Source: Actinoplanes nipponensis (GTDB lineage Bacteria; Actinomycetota; Actinomycetes; Mycobacteriales; Micromonosporaceae). Taken from it: DNA of 64,000 bases. The first letter of the stretch is position 1; every line of letters starts with the position of its first letter. Both the position numbers and the translations under genes were made by a program. Shown here in pieces: positions 35,198 through 43,383 of the stretch. The notes beneath the pieces are model-generated. The model was not told the DNA's origin. It was given only the letters and a program-made list of their open reading frames with translations, and did not search any database. The stretch spans positions 62,001 through 126,000 of the forward strand of contig NZ_BOMQ01000051.1 in assembly GCF_016862275.1 (NCBI RefSeq). The letters run 5' to 3'.

Positions 35198-36791
35198 GCG
35201 CCGCCGGGCACGCGCCGCCGCGCTGCTGCTGGCGGCGCTGCTGCCGGTCGCGGCCCCGACCCTGGGCGCCGTCCCGGCCTCGGCGGCCGCGCCCGTCCCG
35301 CTGTCCGTGGCCGCCGTCCTGGTCGACCGGGCGCAGACCACGCTGGTCGTCGACCTGAGCGCCGGCGCCCCGGACGGCCGGCGCAGCGTGTCGGTGACCC
35401 GCGACGGCGAGCGGCAACCGGCGACGCTGGCGCCGGTGGTGGCGGACGGCCTGGCGGTCACCCTGGTCGTCGACACGTCGACGGCGGGCGCCGCGGAACT
35501 GCCGGCCTGGCTCAGCGCCGCCGCCCGGTTCGTCCTGGAGGCGCCGGCGACCACCCGGGCCGCCGTGATCGCCGACTCGGCGCCCGCCGCGGTGACGATC
35601 GGCGCCCAGCGCGGCCCGACCGGCGTGGTGCGGGCGCTGACGTCCGTACGCCCGCGCGGCGAACGCGACACCGCGGCGGCCCTCGGGCTGGCGGCCCGGC
35701 AGTTCCCGGACGCCGCGGCGGGCCGGCGGGTGGCCGTGCTCTACACGACCGCACCCGACGCGGGCGGCGAGACGGCGGCGGCGCTGGCGGCCCGGTTCCG
35801 GGCGAGCGGCACGATCCTCGTGGTGGTGGCCACGGCCGTGGGCGGCCCGTACTGGGCGGCCGCGGCGGCGGCCACCGGCGGGTTCTTCGCGCCCGCGGGC
35901 GATCCCGTCGTCATCCCGGCCCTGGACCAGGTGACGACCACGCTGCGGGGCCGCTACCTGGTGCGGTTCCCCACCCCGCGGGAGCTGCCGGCGCGGGTCA
36001 ACGTCCGCGTCGACGTCGGGCAGCTCAGCCTGGCGGGCGAGGCCGTGGTGGCCGCGCCCGCCGGCGCGCGGCCCGCACCGGGTCGCTCGTGGACCACGAC
36101 GGCGGCGGTGGTGCTCGCCCTCGTGGTCGCCGGCCTCGCGCTTGCGGCGCTGGTGGTGGCCGTTCGATGGCGGCGGCTCCGGGATCGGCGGCGGCTGCCC
36201 CGGTATCCGGGCGACGGGCCCCCGGGGTGGAATGTTGCCGGTCCCCGGCCGGACGGCGGTCAGCTCGCGGCGGCGGGACATGCGGGCACCGGCTCGTCCG
36301 GCGGGCCACCGCCGGGGATGGCGGGCCGCTCGCTCACCGGGCTGTCCGGCGCTCGCCCGCCGGGGGCCGGGCTCTTCGGCGCTCGCTTGCCGGCAGCCGG
36401 CCTCCCCGGCGCTCACCCACCGGCAGCCGGCCTCCCCGGCGCTCACCCGCCGACAGACGGCCTCCCCGGCGCTCACCCGCCGACAGACGGCCTCCCCGGC
36501 GCTCACCCACCGGCAGCCGGCCTCCCCGGCGCTCACCCGCCGGTAGACGGGCTTCCCGGCACTCACCCGCCGGTAGACGGGCTTCCCGGCACTCACCCGC
36601 CGACAGACGGCCTCCCCGGCGCGCGTCCGCCGGCCGCATCCGGCCGGTCGCGGGCCGGTCCCGCCGCCGGGCGCCCTGCCGATCCCCCGCCGGGGGTCGC
36701 GCGCGGACGGGCGACGGTGCCCGGAACGGTGGCCCGGGGACGCGCCAAGGTGCCGGAGAGTTCCCGCGCCGACCGGCCGCCCGGGCGGTGA
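35169..36791 (+). CDS. Membrane protein with degenerate von Willebrand A-like domain and decapeptide-repeat tail
   Basis: A 540-residue protein. Signal peptide (LLLAALLPVAAPTLGAVPASA) is followed by an extracellular region of about 250 residues with VWA-like features: VTLVVDTSTAGAAELPAWL (weak MIDAS), VAVLYTTAPDAGGETA, then RGRYLVRFPTP. A membrane helix (AVVLALVVAGLALAALVVAV) lies near 305-324. The cytoplasmic tail contains ten copies of a decapeptide around GLPGAHPPxx (about 391-490) and ends basic. Its start overlaps the sortase gene by 29 bp; no other start fits. Role unknown, perhaps assembly of the surface complex. Confidence 0.75.
   Translation: MSSCSPTRPERRRARAAALLLAALLPVAAPTLGAVPASAAAPVPLSVAAVLVDRAQTTLVVDLSAGAPDGRRSVSVTRDGERQPATLAPVVADGLAVTLVVDTSTAGAAELPAWLSAAARFVLEAPATTRAAVIADSAPAAVTIGAQRGPTGVVRALTSVRPRGERDTAAALGLAARQFPDAAAGRRVAVLYTTAPDAGGETAAALAARFRASGTILVVVATAVGGPYWAAAAAATGGFFAPAGDPVVIPALDQVTTTLRGRYLVRFPTPRELPARVNVRVDVGQLSLAGEAVVAAPAGARPAPGRSWTTTAAVVLALVVAGLALAALVVAVRWRRLRDRRRLPRYPGDGPPGWNVAGPRPDGGQLAAAGHAGTGSSGGPPPGMAGRSLTGLSGARPPGAGLFGARLPAAGLPGAHPPAAGLPGAHPPTDGLPGAHPPTDGLPGAHPPAAGLPGAHPPVDGLPGTHPPVDGLPGTHPPTDGLPGARPPAASGRSRAGPAAGRPADPPPGVARGRATVPGTVARGRAKVPESSRADRPPGR
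36339..36638 (+). repeat. Ten tandem 30-bp repeats inside a coding sequence
   Basis: Exactly 300 bp, ten units of 30 bp, each encoding ten residues of the form GLPGxxPPxx. The first two units (GLSGARPPGA, GLFGARLPAA) and the last (ARPPAA) are divergent; the middle seven are near-identical and vary mainly at residues 9-10 (AA, TD, VD). The unit length keeps the frame. Copy number is likely to vary between strains. Confidence 0.9.
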
Positions 36792-36825
36792 CACCCCGCC
36801 GGCGTCATCTCTATCGTTGACCGCC

Positions 36826-37572
36826 GTGACCGATCTTGTGCACCTGACCCCGCAGCACAGCGCCCGGCGCGTCGCCCGGACGGGCATCGCCGCACGCAGC
36901 CGGGGCTGGTTCGGCGACCGGGGCGTCTTCTGCATGCCGGTGCTGCCGTCGTTCACGCTGACCCATCAATGGGTGCGCGAGCTGCGCCGGTGGCACCCGG
37001 GCGTGCTGGCCGCGGTGCAGCTCCGCCTGCCCGGCGACGAGCCGGTGACCGTCGGCCGGTACGGCGTCCCACCGCAGCGCCTCACCGCCGCCCGGGCCGC
37101 CGCCCTGGTCCGCGAGCTGGCCGATCCGCGAGGCTACGAGGTGTTCGTGCCCCGGGCCGTCACCGCGGCCGAGATCCGCCACGTGCGCAGCATCCCGCAG
37201 GGTGTCGGCTGGCGCTACCTGCCCGGCGCCCACGGCACCCGGCCGTGCGCCTGCCCCCGCTGCCTGGCCGCCGGCACGCCGGGCGCGGCGAAGATCCGGC
37301 GCCGGTTCTCCCCCGACGGGCCGGCGCCCACCAAGCCCGAACTCATGGCGGCGCTGCGGGCGGCGACCACGTCCGAGGAGATCATCGAGGCGCTGTGGAT
37401 GCTCGGCGGCCGCCGTCGCGGCGGCGCCGAGGAGCTGGCCTACCTCGCCGTCCACCCCGACCCGGAGGTCCGGGAGGCGCTGGCCGAACTCCTGGGGAAC
37501 TATCGCGGGCGCGCGGCGCGCGAGCTCCGGAGGACGCTCGACCCCCAGAGCGACGAAACGCCCGGCCGGTAG
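36826..37572 (+). CDS. HEAT-like-repeat protein with a Cys cluster
   Basis: A 248-residue cytoplasmic protein. The N-terminal half (HLTPQHSARRVARTG then SRGWFGDRGVFCMPVLPSFT) is of unknown fold. RPCACPRCL near 137-145 is a possible zinc-binding C-x-C-x2-C cluster. The C-terminal part (EEIIEALWMLGGRRRGG, LAYLAVHPDPEVREALAELLGN) reads as one or two HEAT/armadillo-like helical repeats. GTG 36826 is favoured over TTG 36817; TATCGT lies eight bases upstream. Homologues are common in actinomycetes as hypothetical proteins. Function unknown. Confidence 0.65.
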   Translation: MTDLVHLTPQHSARRVARTGIAARSRGWFGDRGVFCMPVLPSFTLTHQWVRELRRWHPGVLAAVQLRLPGDEPVTVGRYGVPPQRLTAARAAALVRELADPRGYEVFVPRAVTAAEIRHVRSIPQGVGWRYLPGAHGTRPCACPRCLAAGTPGAAKIRRRFSPDGPAPTKPELMAALRAATTSEEIIEALWMLGGRRRGGAEELAYLAVHPDPEVREALAELLGNYRGRAARELRRTLDPQSDETPGR

Positions 37573-37897
37573 GGGCCCGACCAGCGCTACGCCCGGCCCG
37601 ACCGACGCGGCGCCCGCCCGGCCGATGCAGCCAGCCGACTAACGCAACGCCCACCCACCCGACCGACACCACGCCCGACCGACCGACCAGCGCCACGCCA
37701 AGCCCACCGACACGGCGCGCGCCCGGCCGATGCAGCCAGCCAACCAGCGCGACGCCAACCCCTCAGCACGCCCGGCCCACCAATGCCGGGCCAGTCCACC
37801 CACGCGCCAGCCCGCCAACCAATGCGCCACCCCAATTGGCGCGCGCGGTGTCGGCCGTAATGCGCTGCGCCGGCCGCCGCGAGCGGGCAAGATCTCG
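37573..37897. repeat. Non-coding low-complexity stretch with a ~105-bp tandem duplication
   Basis: A 325-bp gap without a convincing gene. GACCAGCGC(T/C)ACGCC occurs at 37579 and 37685. The 22-bp sequence starting CGCCCGGCCGATGCAGCC occurs at 37615-37636 and 37720-37741. So one degenerate unit of about 105 bp is present twice, and a third, more degraded C-rich part follows. The C-rich strand bias (ACC/GCC) is striking. Every frame lacks normal codon bias. Confidence 0.6.
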
Positions 37898-38128
37898 GTG
37901 GTGGAGCTGTTCGCGGAGCCCGGCCGTCCGGCGCGCAAGCCGTGCGCCCGGTGCGGGCATCCCACGCGCGTCGACCGGATGGTGCACGGCTTCGGCGAGG
38001 ACTGCGCCCTCAAGCTGGGCCTGATCGTGGCCGTGCCGCGGCTGCACGCGGGCGAGCAGACCGGCACGGACCTCCTGGACCTGCTGGCCGCGGAGCCGGA
38101 CGACTGCTGCGACGGCTGGGACCGCTGA
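37898..38128 (+). CDS. Small Cys-containing protein (putative zinc ribbon)
   Basis: A 76-residue protein. PCARCGHPT near residue 15 supplies one C-x2-C knuckle; further Cys follow in GEDCALKLG and DDCCDGW. The pattern suggests a small metal-binding protein, with GRPARKPCARCG basic and the C-terminus acidic (LAAEPDDCCDG). GTG 37898 or the next codon, GTG 37901, are equally possible; neither has a good ribosome site. Function unknown. It sits between the HEAT-like gene and a glycosyltransferase gene. Confidence 0.5.
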   Translation: MVELFAEPGRPARKPCARCGHPTRVDRMVHGFGEDCALKLGLIVAVPRLHAGEQTGTDLLDLLAAEPDDCCDGWDR

Positions 38129-38376
38129 CCGACCCGTCCGGCTGGCCGGAGTTTGTGCTCATACGGGCGGGATCCGCCCGGCGCCGAAGTGGACCCCTCA
38201 GCGGACGGCGGTCCGGCCAGTCCTCACCCCGTCCCGTCCGGTCAATTCGGACCGTACCGGCGCATGTCGATCGCTCCCGTCATCACTGCGGCCCCCGGGG
38301 GATCGGCCGACCCGGTGGTCCGGGACCCCCAACATCCGATGCGTGACAGAGCCCATTCCGCGTACGTTCTTTCATA

Positions 38377-39627
38377 ATGATCATCAACAAGCCCCGGACC
38401 AGCGACGGAATGCGTCACGGCCGGGAACCGGGCACCGTACGGGCGCGCGTCCGGGCCCGCGGCCCGGTGCCGCGGCAGGCGTCGCCCGGCGAGCAGACCC
38501 GGCGGGTGCCGCTTCCGGTACGGACCCCGCGCGTCGTGGCGATCGTGCCCGCCTACAACGAGGCCGCCTCCATCGCGGCGACCGTGCGCGCCCTGCGCGG
38601 GCAGTGGGCGCCGCGCCTGGACGAGATCATCGTGGTGCCGAACAACTGCACCGACGACACCGCGCGGCTGGCCCGGGCGGCCGGCGCGACGGTGCTGGAG
38701 TTCCCCGGCGTCAACGTCCACAAGAAGGCCGGCGCCCTGAACTGGGCGATCACCCGGCTGCTGCCGCGGCTGCGGGACGAGGACCAGATCCTGGTCACCG
38801 ACGCCGACAGCGTGCTGGACCCGGACTTCACCCAGCACGCCCGCCGGGCCCTGCTGCGCCCGCAGCTCAACGGCCACCGCCGCTCCCGGCGCCGCCGGCC
38901 GCCGGTCGGGGCGGTGTGCGCGTGCTTCCGCACCGACCTGGGCCCGACCGGCCTGCTGGCCCGGTTGCAGCGCAACGAGTACGAGCGCTTCGCCCGCCAG
39001 ATCGGCCGGGGCGGCGACAACGCCCTCGTGCTGTCCGGCGTGGCCACCCTGTTCGACGTGGCGGCGGTCCGGGCCGTCATCGCCGCCCGCGGCCACTCCC
39101 TGCCCGGCTATCCCGGGGAGTTCTACCACCGTGACACCGCCACCGAGGACATCGAGCTGACGTTCGCGTTCCGCGCGCTCGGCTACCGGCCGATGGCGCC
39201 GGCGTCGGCCCGGGCGGTGACCGACATCATGCCCACCTGGAGGGCGCTGAAGGATCAGCGCCTGCGCTGGCAGCGCGGCATGCTCGACAGCCTGCGGATC
39301 TACGGCCTGACCCGGGCCACGGCGGCGGACCTGGCCCGCCAGCTCGGCATCTACGCGGGCTCACTGCTGGCCCCGGCCTATCTCGCCTTCCTGCTGCTGG
39401 CGACGCTGGGTTACGGCTCGGTGCCGTTCTCATGGCGGTGGGCGCCGCTGAGCTTGCTGTTCGTCATCGAGCGGGTGTGGACAGTGCGCCGGAACCGCCC
39501 GTCGGACCTGCTGCTGGCGGCGGTCCTGGCGCCGGAGTGGGCCTACGAGCAATGGCGCTCGGGGGTGTACTGGCTGGCGGTGTGGAAGACCTTGCGCGGC
39601 TCCCGCCGCGAATGGATCAACGTCTGA
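38377..39627 (+). CDS. Family 2 glycosyltransferase, membrane-bound
   Basis: A 416-residue processive-type GT2. The catalytic domain has AIVPAYNEAASIAATVRAL (about 51-69), DADS for the nucleotide-sugar metal site, TEDIELTFAF (acceptor Asp) and the QRLRWQRG version of the Q-x2-R-W motif, all hallmarks of cellulose/chitin/poly-GlcNAc synthase relatives. C-terminal helices (LLAPAYLAFLLLATLGYG and following) make a membrane channel. The N-terminal 45 residues are basic and poorly conserved. No ribosome site precedes ATG 38377. A second, smaller gene follows closely. It probably makes an extracellular polysaccharide or glycolipid. Confidence 0.88.
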   Translation: MIINKPRTSDGMRHGREPGTVRARVRARGPVPRQASPGEQTRRVPLPVRTPRVVAIVPAYNEAASIAATVRALRGQWAPRLDEIIVVPNNCTDDTARLARAAGATVLEFPGVNVHKKAGALNWAITRLLPRLRDEDQILVTDADSVLDPDFTQHARRALLRPQLNGHRRSRRRRPPVGAVCACFRTDLGPTGLLARLQRNEYERFARQIGRGGDNALVLSGVATLFDVAAVRAVIAARGHSLPGYPGEFYHRDTATEDIELTFAFRALGYRPMAPASARAVTDIMPTWRALKDQRLRWQRGMLDSLRIYGLTRATAADLARQLGIYAGSLLAPAYLAFLLLATLGYGSVPFSWRWAPLSLLFVIERVWTVRRNRPSDLLLAAVLAPEWAYEQWRSGVYWLAVWKTLRGSRREWINV

Positions 39628-39644
39628 TTCCTGGGGAGGAACTC

Positions 39645-39806
39645 ATGTACGGACAGGTTGCCGGGGGCAGCGCGGTCGCCGGGGGCGGCGCGCTCGCCCT
39701 GACCGGCTACAACACGGTGTGGACGGTGGTCGCGGGCCTCACGGTCGTGGTCGCCGGCCTGGCGGTCATGCGCCTGGTGCCGAAGCGGCGCCGGGTACGC
39801 GGCTGA
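39645..39806 (+). CDS. LAxTG-like mini membrane protein
   Basis: A 53-residue protein: a Gly/Ala-rich start (MYGQVAGGSAVAGGGA), then LALTG, a hydrophobic helix (YNTVWTVVAGLTVVVAGLAV) and a basic tail (PKRRRVRG). This is the architecture of a sortase sorting signal (LAxTG, helix, positive tail) without any protein or signal peptide in front. It has a strong GGGGAGGA ribosome site and follows the glycosyltransferase by 17 bp, so the two are probably co-translated. Its role is unknown: a sortase substrate, a partner subunit of the glycosyltransferase, or both. Confidence 0.7.
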   Translation: MYGQVAGGSAVAGGGALALTGYNTVWTVVAGLTVVVAGLAVMRLVPKRRRVRG

Positions 39807-39823
39807 CCGCTCGCCCAGCCGGA

Positions 39824-39857
39824 CGCGGCCCCTGCCCCGGTGGGGGCAGGGGCCGCG
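39824..39857. terminator. 15-bp-arm hairpin between convergent genes
   Basis: CGCGGCCCCTGCCCC (39824-39838) pairs perfectly with 39843-39857 over a 4-nt loop, between the mini-protein gene and the convergent MarR gene. Strong bidirectional terminator. Confidence 0.75.
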
Positions 39858-39899
39858 CCCCGCCCGAACCAGACCGCGCCGCCGGGAGAAGGCCGCCGT

Positions 39900-40355
39900 T
39901 CAGCCCGCGACCGGCCTGGCCGCGGCGATCACCTGGGTCAGCGACGCGTGCAGCCGCTGAAGCTCCTCGATCGGCAGCCCGAGGCGCTGCACCACCGCCG
40001 GCGGGATCAGCTCCGCGCGGCTGCGCAGCGCCTGTCCCGTCGCGGTGAGCGTCACGGCGAGACTGCGCTCGTCGGCCGGGTCGCGTTGCCGGCGCAGGTA
40101 GCCGCTCGCCTCCAGCCTTTTGAGCAGCGGTGACAGCGTGCCGGGGTCGAGCTGCAGCAGGCCGCTGAGCTCGCGCACGGACAGCGGCGCATGCTGCCAC
40201 AGCGCCAGCATCACCAGGTACTGCGGGTGGGTCAGGCCCATCGGCTCCAGCAGCGGGCGGTAGACCGCCACGACGCTGCGGGCCGCGACGGACAGCGCGA
40301 AGCAGACCTGCTGCTCCAGCGCCAGCGGGCCCGCGATGTCGACCTGCTCACTCAT
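39900..40355 (-). CDS. MarR-family regulator, OhrR-like
   Basis: A 151-residue repressor of the OhrR subgroup. Cys18 in QQVCFALSVAARS is at the position of the reactive Cys that senses organic hydroperoxides. The HTH reads LSVRELSGLLQLDPGTLSPL with the wing RRQRDPADERSLAVTLT. ATG 40355 has GAGGAGA upstream. The upstream region contains a CCAAT/ATTGG palindrome and two more ATTGG repeats, which are likely its operators. No Ohr peroxidase gene is adjacent: the divergent gene encodes a small basic protein. Its targets may lie elsewhere. Confidence 0.9.
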   Translation of the reverse strand: MSEQVDIAGPLALEQQVCFALSVAARSVVAVYRPLLEPMGLTHPQYLVMLALWQHAPLSVRELSGLLQLDPGTLSPLLKRLEASGYLRRQRDPADERSLAVTLTATGQALRSRAELIPPAVVQRLGLPIEELQRLHASLTQVIAAARPVAG

Positions 40356-40386
40356 CGGCGTTCTCCTCAGCTCCCTGGTTAGACTA

Positions 40387-40427
40387 CCAATGATTGGCGT
40401 ACAAACCATTGGTGTTAAAACTATTGG
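40387..40427. promoter_or_regulatory. Palindrome CCAAT-G-ATTGG followed by ATTGG repeats at 15-bp spacing
   Basis: CCAATGATTGG at 40387-40397 is a dyad. ATTGG(C/T)GT occurs at 40393, 40408 and 40423, exactly 15 bases apart, and the intervening positions also agree (ATTGGyGTnnAAACy). The block fills the gap between marR and a divergent small gene. It is far richer in A/T than its surroundings and overlaps the likely marR promoter. Confidence 0.65.
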
Positions 40428-40455
40428 TGTGGCAACGATGCTGGGAGGCGCGGCG

Positions 40456-40689
40456 ATGTCGGAGGCGAAGGACGAGAGCGGCAACCGGTTCGTGCGGTGG
40501 TACCGCACAACCGTTCACAATTGGTTCTTCCGGTCCATGATCGGCCCCGCGCAGACCTCGAACGCGGTGCACGGCGCCGAGGCGTACGCCCGCGAGCAGT
40601 GGAAGCTCGACCTCGAGGCCCGTAAGCGCCACACCCGGCTGGAACGCGAACGCAAGCGGGCCGCCCGGGAGGCCCGGGAGCGCCGCTGA
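40456..40689 (+). CDS. Small basic helical protein
   Basis: A 77-residue protein ending in a long charged helix (LDLEARKRHTRLERERKRAA then REARERR), preceded by FVRWYRTTVHNWFFRSM, an amphipathic aromatic stretch, and an acidic start. ATG 40456 follows GGGAGG by seven bases; ATG 40438 is an alternative. No family is recognised. It diverges from the OhrR-like gene and shares its repeat-rich operator region, so it is probably part of that regulon. The charged C-terminus may bind nucleic acid, by inference. Confidence 0.55.
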   Translation: MSEAKDESGNRFVRWYRTTVHNWFFRSMIGPAQTSNAVHGAEAYAREQWKLDLEARKRHTRLERERKRAAREARERR

Positions 40690-40893
40690 GCGGGGTCACC
40701 GCCGGCCCGAGATCCATCTGTGCACGTGTACATATCAGCGCGACATGATGTCGATGGGATTACCGACGGGTAACGAATGTGACAGAGCATTGACCTGCCT
40801 CGATGGCGAGGCCGTCGGGACCTTCGCTTCCGCAGGCCATCGCCTGCCGGGACCGGAGGGCCGGCGCTCCTCCCCACCCTAGGGAGCCAGGAC
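40690..40893 (+). promoter_or_regulatory. Leader region of the polyester hydrolase gene
   Basis: A 204-bp gap. TTACC and GGTAA (about 40765-40778) form a small dyad, and AGGGAG lies upstream of ATG 40894. A GTGCACGTGTAC-type patch near 40722 may be regulatory. No convincing promoter pair could be fixed. Confidence 0.3.
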
Positions 40894-41757
40894 ATGCGAA
40901 ATCCCGTCAAGCACCTGCTCGGTGCCGTCACCCTCGCCGCCGCCCTGATCGCCGCACCGGCCGCCCCCGCGCTGGCCGCCAACCCGTACGAGCGGGGACC
41001 CGCGCCCACCGTGGCCAGCATCGAGGCCAGCCGCGGCCCGTTCGCCATCGCCCAGGTCACGGTCGCCCGCTCCAGCGTCTCCGGGTTCGGCGGCGGGACC
41101 GTCTACTACCCGACCAGCACCACCGCCGGCACCTTCGGCGCGGTGGCCGTCTCGCCCGGCTTCACCGCCTCGCAGTCCAGCGTCGCCTGGTACGGACCCC
41201 GGCTCGCCTCCCAGGGCTTCGTGGTGATGACCATCGACACGCTGAGCGTCTACGACCAGCCGGCCAGCCGGGGCACCCAGCTGCTGGCCGCGCTCGACTA
41301 CCTGACCCGTAGCAGCTCGGTCCGCACCCGGATCGACGCGACCCGGCTCGGCGTCATGGGGCACTCGATGGGCGGCGGGGGCAGCCTGTCGGCCTCCCGG
41401 ACCCGGCCGTCGCTGCAGGCGGCCATCCCGCTGACGCCGTACCACAGCACCAAGAACTGGTCCACGGACACCGTGCCGACGATGATCATCGGGGCCGAGA
41501 ACGACACGGTGGCCCCGGTGGCGTCGCATGCCGAGCCGTTCTACACCAGCCTGCCGAGCAGCTCGGAGAAGGCGTACCTGGAGCTCAACAACGCCTCGCA
41601 CTCCGCGCCGACCTCGGCCAACGTGACCATCGCGAAGTACAGCATCTCCTGGCTCAAGCGCTTCATCGACAACGACACCCGCTACGAGCAGTTCCTCTGC
41701 CCGGCGCCCAGCGGCTCGGCGATCCAGGAGTACCGCGACACCTGCCCGCACTCCTGA
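40894..41757 (+). CDS. Secreted cutinase/PETase-type polyester hydrolase
   Basis: A 287-residue secreted alpha/beta hydrolase. Signal peptide 1-29 (cleaved in ALAA-NPYERGP). Mature start NPYERGPAPT and the whole chain align with Thermobifida cutinases and with IsPETase. Catalytic Ser158 in GHSMGG, Asp204 in AENDTVAP and His236 in NNASHSAPT. Oxyanion residues are Phe90 and Met159. Cys269 and Cys284 form the conserved C-terminal disulfide; the second PETase disulfide is absent. Tyr183 stands where both groups have Trp, and Ser237 matches IsPETase instead of cutinase Phe. Expected to cleave cutin, polyesters or triglycerides outside the cell. Confidence 0.93.
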   Translation: MRNPVKHLLGAVTLAAALIAAPAAPALAANPYERGPAPTVASIEASRGPFAIAQVTVARSSVSGFGGGTVYYPTSTTAGTFGAVAVSPGFTASQSSVAWYGPRLASQGFVVMTIDTLSVYDQPASRGTQLLAALDYLTRSSSVRTRIDATRLGVMGHSMGGGGSLSASRTRPSLQAAIPLTPYHSTKNWSTDTVPTMIIGAENDTVAPVASHAEPFYTSLPSSSEKAYLELNNASHSAPTSANVTIAKYSISWLKRFIDNDTRYEQFLCPAPSGSAIQEYRDTCPHS

Positions 41758-41764
41758 CCGCGCG

Positions 41765-41798
41765 GCGGCCCGCCACCGGCGCTCCGGTGGCGGGCCGC
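41765..41798. terminator. 15-bp-arm hairpin, bidirectional terminator
   Basis: GCGGCCCGCCACCGG (41765-41779) pairs perfectly with 41784-41798 over CGCT, between the polyester hydrolase and convergent reductase gene ends. Confidence 0.75.
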
Positions 41799-41808
41799 AC
41801 CGTGCGGA

Positions 41809-42816
<1,008 letters not shown>

Positions 42817-42839
42817 GGGCCCTCCCGGAGTTTCGCGAA

Positions 42840-42847
42840 TGTATACA
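42840..42847. promoter_or_regulatory. Palindrome TGTATACA, candidate TetR operator
   Basis: A perfect 8-bp palindrome in the 60-bp divergent region between the MDR reductase and the TetR gene; it is extended by a second TGT..ACA pairing (42840-42856). Confidence 0.4.
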
Positions 42848-42876
42848 CTGCGCACATTAGGAAGGCGGTGTGTGCA

Positions 42877-43383
42877 GTGTCAACTTCCCGGCCGTACCAC
42901 CACGGCGATCTGCCGGCGGCGCTGCTGCACGCGGCGCTGGGCCTGCTGGAGGACGGTGAACCGTTCTCGCTGCGCGCGGTGGCCCGGCGCGCCGGCGTCT
43001 CACCGAACGCGCCGTACCGACACTACGCCGACAAGGAGGCGCTGCTGGCCGCGCTGGCGACGTACGGTTTCGGCCGGCTCGCCGACCGCCTGGAAGCCGC
43101 CGCCGAGCTGACCGACATGGCCGAGGAGTACGTCTCCTTCGCGCTGGCCCACCCCGGCCTGTTCCGGCTGATGTACGGCCGCCCCACCGCCAACGCCGCC
43201 GCGGCGCGCACGGCCGAGATCCTGGCCGGCCGGGTCACCGCGCCCGCGCTGCAGATCGGCGCCTGGGCGATGGTCCACGGGCTCGCGGTGCTGCTGCTCG
43301 ACGGCAAACTGACCTGCCCCGATCCCGCGCAGCTGGTCCGGGCGACGGTGGCCGCGGTGCTGACCCCGGCGGTGCGGGGCTGA
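42877..43383 (+). CDS. TetR-family regulator with WHG-type C-terminal domain
   Basis: A 168-residue repressor. The HTH is PYHHGDLPAALLHAALGLL then FSLRAVARRAGVSPNAPYRHY, the form found in the TetR_C_33/WHG group. C-terminal segments (VSFALAHPGLFRLMYG, WAMVHGLAVLLLDG) are typical of this group. AGGAAGG lies 11 bases before GTG 42877; GTG 42868 is an alternative, but too close to it. Likely regulates the divergent alkene reductase. It is followed without a gap by a phosphotransferase gene. Confidence 0.88.
   Translation: MSTSRPYHHGDLPAALLHAALGLLEDGEPFSLRAVARRAGVSPNAPYRHYADKEALLAALATYGFGRLADRLEAAAELTDMAEEYVSFALAHPGLFRLMYGRPTANAAAARTAEILAGRVTAPALQIGAWAMVHGLAVLLLDGKLTCPDPAQLVRATVAAVLTPAVRG

Noticed and set aside
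36339..36638. CRISPR-like array (30-bp direct repeats)
   Set aside because: Repeats are contiguous without unique spacers and encode an in-frame decapeptide repeat; no cas genes are present.
35172..36956. 594-codon open frame antisense to the repeat-tail membrane protein
   Set aside because: It mirrors the real gene's GC-rich codons, contains no recognisable domain, and runs opposite to a signal-peptide/membrane protein with an in-frame repeat.
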